A DNA stretch of 11,868 nt, taken from NCBI GenBank assembly GCA_964528765.1, contig CAZGVA010000027.1:1-11868 (forward strand), written 5' to 3'. Under the pieces are notes generated by a model. The model ran no database searches, was not told the DNA's origin, and saw only the letters and a program-made list of their open reading frames with translations. Origin of the DNA: JABICX01 sp964528765. GTDB taxonomy: Archaea > Nanobdellota > Nanobdellia > UBA10117 > JABICX01. Shown here in pieces: positions 6,778 through 11,868 of the stretch; position 1 is the stretch's first letter, and every line of letters starts with the position of its first letter. The position numbers and the translations under genes were made by a program.

Positions 6778-7095
6778 ATGGCTGAAAAAAATAAGTGTGA
6801 AAAGTGCGGTGCTCCGCTTGAAGGTTTTTTATTTAATACAGTAGGTAAACTTTTTGGTATAAAAGCAAGTGAAAAAAATGAAAACATTTGTAATAAATGT
6901 GACGAAGAAACAAATAAGATTGAAGAAAACGTAGAAGAACCAAAAGAAAAAGTAGAAGAAAAGAACGACGAACCAAAAGAAGAAAAATCAGAAGAACCTG
7001 AAGAAGAAGAAGAAAAAACTGTTGAAAAAAAAGAAAAATTAGTTGATGATAAAAAAAGTAAAAATGCACAACAAATGTTAAACGAGGTTGATTAA
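6778..7095 (+). CDS. Small zinc-ribbon protein with long acidic, low-complexity tail
   Basis: A 105-residue protein. The N-terminal 41 residues hold two CxxC knuckles, C7-E-K-C10 and C38-N-K-C41, separated by a conserved-looking GAPLEGFLFNTVGKLFGIK segment, and probably bind one zinc. From about residue 43 to 95 the chain is nearly all E, K, D, N and P with few hydrophobics, so it is likely disordered or a charged extended helix. The end (98-105, QQMLNEVD) has some hydrophobic character. The ATG at 6778 is preferred over a TTG at 6769 because it fits the promoter better and begins with a typical AEKNKC opening. It directly abuts the ferredoxin gene and leads a three-gene operon. The function is unknown; a docking or scaffold role is only a guess. 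Confidence 0.7.
   Translation: MAEKNKCEKCGAPLEGFLFNTVGKLFGIKASEKNENICNKCDEETNKIEENVEEPKEKVEEKNDEPKEEKSEEPEEEEEKTVEKKEKLVDDKKSKNAQQMLNEVD
7084..7088 (+). promoter_or_regulatory. Shine-Dalgarno site of the ferredoxin gene
   Basis: GAGGT lies inside the last codons of the zinc-ribbon gene, with seven bases between it and the ferredoxin ATG at 7096. It is complementary to the usual 3' end of archaeal 16S rRNA. It is the clearest ribosome-binding site in the window and serves an internal operon gene, while first genes appear leaderless. Confidence 0.6.
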
Positions 7096-7284
7096 ATGAA
7101 AATAGTACATGATAAAAAAAGCTGTATTGGGTGTGGCGCATGTACTGCAGTATGTCCTGCTAACTGGAAAATGGATAATGAAAATAAGGCAAACCCAATT
7201 AAAACAGATATATCTCAAGAAGAAGAAACTTGTAATAAAGAAGCAGAACAAATATGTCCAGCAAATTGTATATCACTCAAATAA
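7096..7284 (+). CDS. Monocluster [4Fe-4S] ferredoxin
   Basis: A 62-residue electron carrier. The cluster-binding pattern is C10-I-G-C13-G-A-C16, with the fourth ligand C54 in QICPANC near the C-terminus. Two further cysteines, C20 and C46, sit where thermococcal single-cluster ferredoxins (for example from Pyrococcus furiosus) carry a structural disulfide. C58 is extra. Position 13 is Cys, so an all-cysteine [4Fe-4S] cluster is expected rather than the Asp-ligated form of P. furiosus. It is cytoplasmic. The gene abuts the zinc-ribbon gene with no gap and precedes the DUF1858 gene by one base, so all three are one transcription unit. Its redox partner cannot be read from the sequence; the neighbouring CxxC protein is an obvious candidate. 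Confidence 0.92.
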   Translation: MKIVHDKKSCIGCGACTAVCPANWKMDNENKANPIKTDISQEEETCNKEAEQICPANCISLK

Positions 7285-7285
7285 T

Positions 7286-7510
7286 ATGGTAACTAAAAAA
7301 ATCACAAAGAAAATGACTTTTGCAGAGGCAATGCAGATTAGTCAAATGGCTGGTTTAGTTTTTTTAAAATACGGTCTACACTGCGTAGGTTGCGCAATGT
7401 CTCGTGAAGAATCTATTGAAGATGGTGCTAAAGCACATGGTTTAACTGATAAACAAATTACTGAAATGGTTTCTGAAGCGAATAAATTATTAAAAGACAA
7501 AAAGAAGTAA
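7286..7510 (+). CDS. DUF1858 redox-disulfide protein (hybrid-cluster-associated type)
   Basis: A 74-residue protein. After a basic N-terminus, residues 9-52 follow the DUF1858 pattern: M-T-F-A-E-A, then VFLKYGLHCVGCAMS (25-39) with the redox pair C33-x-x-C36, then EESIEDGAKAHGL (41-53). This is the family called hybrid cluster-associated redox disulfide protein, often found beside hybrid-cluster or iron-sulfur enzymes and thought to act as a thiol carrier. No hybrid-cluster protein lies in the window. The ATG at 7286, one base after the ferredoxin stop, is chosen; the longer frame reaching back to 7109 would overlap the ferredoxin gene almost completely, and its extra sequence does not resemble the family. 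It ends a tight three-gene operon. Confidence 0.88.
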   Translation: MVTKKITKKMTFAEAMQISQMAGLVFLKYGLHCVGCAMSREESIEDGAKAHGLTDKQITEMVSEANKLLKDKKK

Positions 7511-7669
7511 CTCAACGAGTCACTCCTATTGTTGGAAAACACCTGTTTATAAAAATTAACCATTATAAGAGATAAATTCTTTTAAAACTCAACAAACAAT
7601 TCTTTAATCTTGTACGCTTTAAAAAAACATTGTACGTAAGCGTTACATACCAATAATTTTGGTGTCTAA
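7511..7669 (+). promoter_or_regulatory. Intergenic control region upstream of nrdJ
   Basis: This 159-base gap is the longest in the window and holds no coding frame. It contains two TATA-like elements: TTTATAAAAA at 7546-7555, and CTTTAAAAAAA at 7617-7627. The first would give a leader of about 90 bases and the second one of about 20. GGTGT at 7661-7665 is a possible Shine-Dalgarno site five bases before the ATG. A direct repeat, described separately, flanks the second TATA element. Regulation of the reductase operon is plausible but not shown. Confidence 0.45.
7610..7647 (+). repeat. TTGTACG direct repeat flanking a TATA element (possible operator)
   Basis: TTGTACG occurs at 7610-7616 and again at 7630-7636, exactly 20 bases apart, or about two helical turns. 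The T/A run of the proximal TATA candidate lies between the copies. The second copy continues as an imperfect dyad, TGTACG-taag-CGTTACA (7631-7647). Same-face spacing around a TATA box fits a repressor site. It does not resemble the bacterial NrdR box. Confidence 0.35.
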
Positions 7670-9910
7670 ATGGTATTAAAACTATCTGAAAATTCGTTGA
7701 ATGTATTAACGCATAGGTATTTGTTAAAAGATGAAAAAGGAAATCTAATTGAAACTCCTGAACAATTATTTGAAAGAGTAGCTAAAAACATCTCACTAGC
7801 AGATGCGAACTATGACAAAAATGCAGATTTGAAAAAAACTGAAAATAAGTTTTATGAATTACTATCTTCTCTGAATTTTCTACCAAATTCGCCAACACTC
7901 ATGAATGCAGGAGCAGCCATACAACAATTATCGGGTTGTTTTGTTCTACCTGTAAAAGATAATATGAGTGAAATTTATGATACAATTAAATACACTGCAC
8001 TTATTCATCAGAGTGGTGGTGGAACTGGTTTTAATTTCTCAAACTTAAGACCTAAAGGTGATTTTGTGCATTCAACAAAAGGTGTAGCAAGTGGACCAAT
8101 ATCATTTATGACTGTATTTAATGCAAGTACCGAAGTTATTAAACAAGGTGGAAAACGAAGAGGTGCAAATATGGGTATCTTAAATGTTAATCATCCAGAC
8201 ATAAAAGAATTTATTACTTGCAAAAAAGATAATTTAGCCATTAATAATTTCAATATATCTGTAGCATTAACTGAAACATTTATGGAAGCATTAAAAAATA
8301 ATACCGATTATCCTTTAATTAATCCGCGAAATGGCGAAGAACTTGGAAGACAAGATGCTAAAGAAATCTTTGAGCTGATTGTTGATGGTGCATGGAAAAA
8401 TGGTGAACCTGGAATAATATTTATTGATGAAATTAATAAATTCAACCCAACACCAAAATTAGGTGCCATTGAAAGTACAAATCCTTGTGGTGAACAACCG
8501 CTACTTCCTTTTGAATCATGTAATCTCGGTTCAATTAATTTATCAAACATGATTGAAAATGGCAAAATAAATTTTGACAAATTAAAAGAAACAGTTTGGA
8601 GCGCAACACACTTTTTAGATAATGTTATTGATATGAATAAATTCCCATTAAAAGAAATCGAAGAGAACACTCGTTCAAATAGAAAAATTGGAATGGGTGT
8701 AATGGGTTTCGCAGATATGATAATTAAATTAGGAATTGGATACAATTCTGAAGAAGGTGTACAATTAGCTAGAAAAATTATGAAATTTGTAACTGATGAA
8801 GGCAGACTTGCTTCAATTGAACTATCTAAAACTCGTGGAAATTTTCCAAATTTTGATCAAAGCGTTTATCCTGAACAAGGATTCAAACATTTACGAAATG
8901 CAGCAGTAACAACTATTGCGCCGACTGGAACTATCGGTATGATTGCAAATGCATCTTCTGGAGTTGAACCCCTTTTTTCAATAGTTTATGTAAAAAATGT
9001 ACTTGAAAAAGAAGGATTACTATATATTAATGAATTATTTGAAGAGATGGCTAAAAAACGCGGATTTTACTCTGAAGAATTAATGAAAAAAATTGCTAAA
9101 TCTGGCTCAATACAAAAAATCGAAGGAATACCTGAAGATATAAAAAAAGCATTTGTAACATCTCACGATATTGCACCGGAATGGCATATTAAAATGCAAG
9201 CAGCATTTCAAGAATTTACAGATAATGCTGTATCCAAAACAATAAACTTTCCAAATTCCGCCACAAAAGAAGATATACGAAAAGCATACTCATTAGCTTA
9301 TGAAACTAAATGTAAAGGATTAACGGTTTATAGAGACGGTAGTAGAGATGTTCAAATTCTTAATGTTGGAGAAACTTTAGAAAAAAAAGAAACTGAAGAA
9401 ACAAAAAAAGTTAGAAAACGAAAACGCGTAGTTCATGGTATTACGAGTAAAGTTGGTACTGGTTGCGGTCAATTATATGTCACAATCAATGAAGATGAAG
9501 AAGGACCTTTAGAAGTCTTTGCGAGATTAGGTAGATCTGGCGGTTGCGCTGCATCTCAAACTGAAGCAATTGGACGTTTGATTTCATTAGCAATGCGAGC
9601 AGGAATAAGCGTTGATGAAATACTAGAACAACTTGAAGGCATTCGATGTCCTGCACCGCTTTGGCAACCAGAAGGTTTGGTGTTATCTTGCCCAGATGCT
9701 ATTGCAAAAGCTATCAAAAAACACGTTGGAGCTGGTGGCGAACTAAAACAAGATGTTGTAAAAGAGGTAGCTACTTTAAAGGAATTTCTGGGTGGTGAAA
9801 CAAAGAAAAAAGGTAATGTTGTTGGAATCTGTCCAGATTGTAGTGGTCCACTAATTCACGAAGAAGGCTGTTCAAAATGCCATAATTGTGGATTTTCAAA
9901 GTGTGGTTAA
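7670..9910 (+). CDS. nrdJ: Adenosylcobalamin-dependent class II ribonucleoside-diphosphate reductase
   Basis: A 746-residue enzyme that reduces ribonucleotides to deoxyribonucleotides using B12. The catalytic core spans about 1-565. C90 (LSGCFVLP) and C284 are the substrate-reducing thiol pair. C273, in NPCGE (271-275), is the thiyl-radical cysteine, with N271 and E275 beside it; the 11-residue C273-C284 spacing matches C408-C419 of the Lactobacillus enzyme. Other landmarks are PNSPTLMNAG (72-81), GGGTGFNFS (116-124) and APTGTIGM (417-424). A basic linker RKRKR (582-586) leads into the TSCPD domain (about 590-690), ending in LSCPDAIAKAI. The C-terminus is a zinc-ribbon-like tail with C721, 724, 734, 737, 740 and 745; C740 and C745 could be the shuttle pair that re-reduces the active site. 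No N-terminal ATP-cone is present, so overall activity control by dATP is not expected. The adenosyltransferase gene follows after 17 bases. Confidence 0.97.
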   Translation: MVLKLSENSLNVLTHRYLLKDEKGNLIETPEQLFERVAKNISLADANYDKNADLKKTENKFYELLSSLNFLPNSPTLMNAGAAIQQLSGCFVLPVKDNMSEIYDTIKYTALIHQSGGGTGFNFSNLRPKGDFVHSTKGVASGPISFMTVFNASTEVIKQGGKRRGANMGILNVNHPDIKEFITCKKDNLAINNFNISVALTETFMEALKNNTDYPLINPRNGEELGRQDAKEIFELIVDGAWKNGEPGIIFIDEINKFNPTPKLGAIESTNPCGEQPLLPFESCNLGSINLSNMIENGKINFDKLKETVWSATHFLDNVIDMNKFPLKEIEENTRSNRKIGMGVMGFADMIIKLGIGYNSEEGVQLARKIMKFVTDEGRLASIELSKTRGNFPNFDQSVYPEQGFKHLRNAAVTTIAPTGTIGMIANASSGVEPLFSIVYVKNVLEKEGLLYINELFEEMAKKRGFYSEELMKKIAKSGSIQKIEGIPEDIKKAFVTSHDIAPEWHIKMQAAFQEFTDNAVSKTINFPNSATKEDIRKAYSLAYETKCKGLTVYRDGSRDVQILNVGETLEKKETEETKKVRKRKRVVHGITSKVGTGCGQLYVTINEDEEGPLEVFARLGRSGGCAASQTEAIGRLISLAMRAGISVDEILEQLEGIRCPAPLWQPEGLVLSCPDAIAKAIKKHVGAGGELKQDVVKEVATLKEFLGGETKKKGNVVGICPDCSGPLIHEEGCSKCHNCGFSKCG

Positions 9911-9927
9911 AATTTCATAAATTTAAA

Positions 9928-10488
9928 ATGAGTATATCAACAGGTTTAGGTGATTCCGGAAAAACTAGGAATCTTTCAGGAAATAAAATGGATAAATGTT
10001 GTTCGCACATAATAGCATTAGGAACAATTGACGAACTCAGTTCTCAAATTGGCGTAGTTTTAACATTTGAATTAGATGACAAAACCTGGAATTCTCTAGA
10101 AAAGATACAAAAAACACTATTCAAATTAGGTGCAGATTTATCAACTAATGCATTTACTAAACAAAAAAGAATTGAAGAAGAAGATATAGATTATATAAAA
10201 AAACAAATTAGTGATTTAGAAAACAAATTACCTAAACTTACTAAATTTGTTTTGCCTGGCGGAAGTCCCGGTGCTGCAAGTCTACATATCGCTAGAACAA
10301 TATGCAGACGTGCTGAAAGTCAATTAGTACAATATAATTATGAAAAAGAAATTAATCCTAAACTACTCGCATACATCAACAAATTATCTGATTTACTATT
10401 TTTACTAGCATTATGGGAAAACAAAGAAATGGGTATACGTGAAAAACTGGTTGGATTAGATGAAAACCTTACGCCGTTCTTAGACTAA
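9928..10488 (+). CDS. PduO-type ATP:cob(I)alamin adenosyltransferase
   Basis: A 186-residue enzyme that transfers the adenosyl group of ATP to cob(I)alamin, making adenosylcobalamin. The ATP site is visible as TGLGDSGKT (5-13; family form TGDxGxT with an inserted LG) and a downstream basic residue, K23. Further family marks are GTIDELSSQIG (32-42), FVLPGGS (107-113), ARTICRRAE (122-130) and YINKLSDLLFLLA (149-161). The length matches the family. The start at 9928 is chosen because a longer frame from 9886 would overlap the end of nrdJ with sequence unlike the family. It follows nrdJ by 17 bases with no promoter or clear ribosome-binding site between, so it is co-transcribed. Co-expression would supply the reductase with its cofactor. 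No other B12 genes are in the window, so corrinoids may be salvaged. Confidence 0.93.
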   Translation: MSISTGLGDSGKTRNLSGNKMDKCCSHIIALGTIDELSSQIGVVLTFELDDKTWNSLEKIQKTLFKLGADLSTNAFTKQKRIEEEDIDYIKKQISDLENKLPKLTKFVLPGGSPGAASLHIARTICRRAESQLVQYNYEKEINPKLLAYINKLSDLLFLLALWENKEMGIREKLVGLDENLTPFLD

Positions 10489-10515
10489 ATAAATTATAAC
10501 TAGAAACAACAAATG

Positions 10516-10525
10516 ATTATAAATT
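10516..10525 (+). promoter_or_regulatory. TATA box of the radical SAM activase gene
   Basis: ATTATAAATT is centred about 24 bases before the ATG at 10544, with no Shine-Dalgarno site between. It suggests that the activase has its own leaderless transcript in addition to any read-through from the nrdJ operon. Confidence 0.5.
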
Positions 10526-10543
10526 TAAAATTTATATTAATTT

Positions 10544-11245
10544 ATGGAAGAAATACTCCTAAAAAAATACATTCATACTTCTTATGATAATTGGCCCGGT
10601 AAAATTGTTGCAATTATAAAAGTAGCAGGGTGTGATTTTAGATGTCATTTTTGCAACACCCCTGATTTAATTAAAAACTATCAAGCTCTTCCAGATTTAA
10701 AATTCTCGGATGTATTTGAACATCTCAAAAAACGAAAGAATTGGATTGATGGGGTAGTTATAACCGGTGGTGAACCTAACCTACATAAAGCCGATGTAAT
10801 TGAAATGTTAAATGAACTTAAGTCTGAAGATTTTCTAACAAAAGTTGAAACCAATGGATTTGATCCCGAGTTCATAGAAGAACTAAATAAACTACAACTT
10901 GTCGATTTTTGGTCAGTGGATATCAAAGCATCACTTGACATGTACAAAAAAGCTACAGATATTGAAGTTAAACCTGAAACAATTCGGTTAAGTATAAAAC
11001 GCGTAATTGAAAGTAAAATTGATTATGAATTTAAAACGGTAATTATACCGGGTTTACATGATAAATTCCAAATATTTAAGCTTGCTCAAGAATTAGAAGG
11101 TGCAAAAAAATATGTTCTTCAAACATTTAATCCCAAATTAACTTTAGACCCACAATATATGTTAATTAAACCGTTCACAGAAAAACAAATGAAGGGTTTA
11201 GCAGAACAAGCAAGACAATTTATAGAAAATGTTGAGATTCGATAA
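10544..11245 (+). CDS. NrdG-like radical SAM protein (anaerobic ribonucleotide reductase activase family)
   Basis: A 233-residue radical SAM enzyme. The [4Fe-4S] cluster motif is C30-x3-C34-x2-C37 (GCDFRCHFC), preceded by WPGKIVAIIKVAG (17-29). ITGGEP (73-78) is the SAM-binding glycine motif, and KVETNGFDPEFIEEL (104-118) and WSVDIKAS (133-140) are conserved in this subfamily. It fits the NrdG2 / pyruvate formate-lyase-activating-enzyme-like group (TIGR02495 type), named for activating class III reductases by making a glycyl radical. The motif is CNTPDL where many members read CHNPEL. The class II reductase next door needs no activase and shows no glycyl-radical site. The partner may be an unlinked NrdD or another glycyl-radical enzyme, or the protein may have a different job. 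It ends 12 bases before a convergent gene. Confidence 0.85.
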   Translation: MEEILLKKYIHTSYDNWPGKIVAIIKVAGCDFRCHFCNTPDLIKNYQALPDLKFSDVFEHLKKRKNWIDGVVITGGEPNLHKADVIEMLNELKSEDFLTKVETNGFDPEFIEELNKLQLVDFWSVDIKASLDMYKKATDIEVKPETIRLSIKRVIESKIDYEFKTVIIPGLHDKFQIFKLAQELEGAKKYVLQTFNPKLTLDPQYMLIKPFTEKQMKGLAEQARQFIENVEIR

Positions 11246-11254
11246 ACTAATCTC
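11234..11254 (+). terminator. Small hairpin between convergent gene ends
   Basis: GAGATT (11234-11239) and AATCTC (11249-11254) form a perfect six-base inverted repeat with a nine-base loop that contains the activase stop codon. It lies in the 12-base gap between two convergent genes. It could help end transcription on both strands, although archaeal termination relies mainly on T-runs and none follows directly. Confidence 0.3.
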
Positions 11255-11257
11255 AAA

Positions 11258-11868
11258 TTAAAACGAAAACCTCTTGAGTCTATCATTAAATCCCCTATAT
11301 TCTTGCCGATACCGAGATTCATCAAAATACCATGGCTCGATTAATTTACCACCATTATGTAATTTAACTGCGTCTCTAAAATTATCGCCACCGACGACTC
11401 GCCGATAAGCTATTGCAAAATCAACTAAAACTTGTGTAATATTACTGGAACTGCAACATCCACCCGTATCGGGTTCATGCAAACTAAAACAACCCCCTGT
11501 AGGACATTGAGTCATCAAAATAGAATCACCTTCTTGCATTAATGTTGGATGTGTTCTCAACTTTTGTTGCAATCCCCAATATGCAAAAGCTTTGTCTTCT
11601 GAACCATATAGACTATCAGAAAATAATAATTCATCTCGCAGATCTTTTAATTTAACCGTTATTGATCCTAAAGCATCGAATTTCCGTAACATACTAAATA
11701 TTTCTGTGGTTCGTGGTGTATAATCCTCGTCATAGTCTACTTTTATAGCACCTTCCGCTTTCATATATTTAACAAAAGAATCAACAATACGCACTGATAC
11801 GTGATTTTTGATACTTTCATTATTATTGACAACTAACTCTGCATTTTTAAATGCAGTTTTAAATATAC
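11258..11868 (-). CDS. C-terminal part of an unrecognised protein with a four-cysteine cluster (5' end outside window)
   Basis: The frame ends at 11258 and stays open to the right edge, giving 202 visible residues. A GTG at 11794 could start a 178-residue protein, but the 24 codons before it are also open and protein-like (with K, F, N, E and V), so the true start is probably beyond the window. I do not recognise the family. Counting from the GTG, the chain has a KAEGAIKVDYDEDYTPRT stretch (12-29), then a probably helical middle. A cluster follows: C97-P-T-G-G-C102, FSLHEP and D-T-G-G-C113-C114-SSSN (97-118). Next come VLVDFAIAYRRVV (122-134) and an aromatic, charged end (155-178). The four cysteines and H106 could bind a metal or form a redox site. 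No signal peptide or membrane segment is visible in this part. It converges on the activase gene. Confidence 0.7.
   Translation of the reverse strand, partial: IFKTAFKNAELVVNNNESIKNHVSVRIVDSFVKYMKAEGAIKVDYDEDYTPRTTEIFSMLRKFDALGSITVKLKDLRDELLFSDSLYGSEDKAFAYWGLQQKLRTHPTLMQEGDSILMTQCPTGGCFSLHEPDTGGCCSSSNITQVLVDFAIAYRRVVGGDNFRDAVKLHNGGKLIEPWYFDESRYRQEYRGFNDRLKRFSF

Noticed and set aside
6833..7141. 102-codon minus-strand frame rich in F and L
   Set aside because: It is the complement of the E/K-rich tail: GAA and AAA codons read as TTC and TTT on the other strand.
7109..7285. N-terminal extension of the DUF1858 protein
   Set aside because: It would overlap the ferredoxin gene almost completely in another frame; the sequence is K/Q-rich and unlike the family, and ATG 7286 sits one base after the ferredoxin stop.
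7511..7669. Possible cobalamin riboswitch before nrdJ
   Set aside because: I saw no B12-box-like conserved segment or clear multi-stem structure, and such riboswitches are rare in archaea; a protein-bound operator fits the repeats better.
8308..8745. 145-codon minus-strand frame inside nrdJ
   Set aside because: It is antisense to the highly conserved catalytic core of the reductase, so its openness is a by-product of that codon usage.
9886..9927. Longer start for the adenosyltransferase, overlapping the end of nrdJ
   Set aside because: The extra 14 residues do not resemble the family N-terminus, and the ATG at 9928 gives the standard beginning just before the TGxGDxGxT motif.

Overview
The window looks like chromosomal DNA from an AT-rich archaeon, most likely a DPANN-type lineage (Woesearchaeota/Pacearchaeota-like). 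Three things support this. Many first genes have an archaeal TATA element about 22-30 bases before the start codon and no Shine-Dalgarno site, the pattern of leaderless mRNAs. Genes are small and tightly packed. Several proteins are of types common in archaea: a TldD/TldE pair, a short ATP-grasp protein of the ADP-forming acyl-CoA synthetase kind, a monocluster ferredoxin, and a cysteine-rich secreted protein built on a C-x-D-S-D-G-G module. The exact taxon is inferred. I saw no mobile element, CRISPR array, tRNA or rRNA.

Layout. Positions 1-2463 (minus strand) hold a two-gene operon for a TldD/TldE-type peptidase; tldD is first and complete, and tldE runs off the left edge. Diverging from it at 2537 is a HExxH metalloprotease-like protein. 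Its stop overlaps that of a convergent secreted protein (3547-4155, minus) with two eight-cysteine repeats. Further upstream on the minus strand, a two-gene overlapping unit (5615-4190) encodes a short ATP-grasp protein and a nucleotidyltransferase-fold protein with an altered DxD motif. Diverging from that unit is a ZIP-like membrane protein (5697-6398).

Positions 6474-11245 (plus strand) form a redox and deoxyribonucleotide-synthesis block: a CPWC glutaredoxin, a zinc-ribbon/acidic-tail protein, a ferredoxin, a DUF1858 redox-disulfide protein, a cobalamin-dependent class II ribonucleotide reductase (nrdJ), a PduO-type ATP:cob(I)alamin adenosyltransferase, and an NrdG-like radical SAM activase. 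The logic of the core pair is clear: the adenosyltransferase makes adenosylcobalamin, the cofactor the reductase needs. The small thiol and iron-sulfur proteins upstream are candidate electron donors, but that link is inferred from proximity only.

The right end (11258-11868, minus) is the C-terminal part of a protein I do not recognise, with a four-cysteine cluster; its reading frame stays open to the window edge. Nothing here is clearly a wholly new system. The points most worth a second look are the duplicated cysteine module, the pairing of a glycyl-radical-type activase with a class II reductase, the possible operator and long leader ahead of nrdJ, and the degenerate nucleotidyltransferase/ATP-grasp pair.
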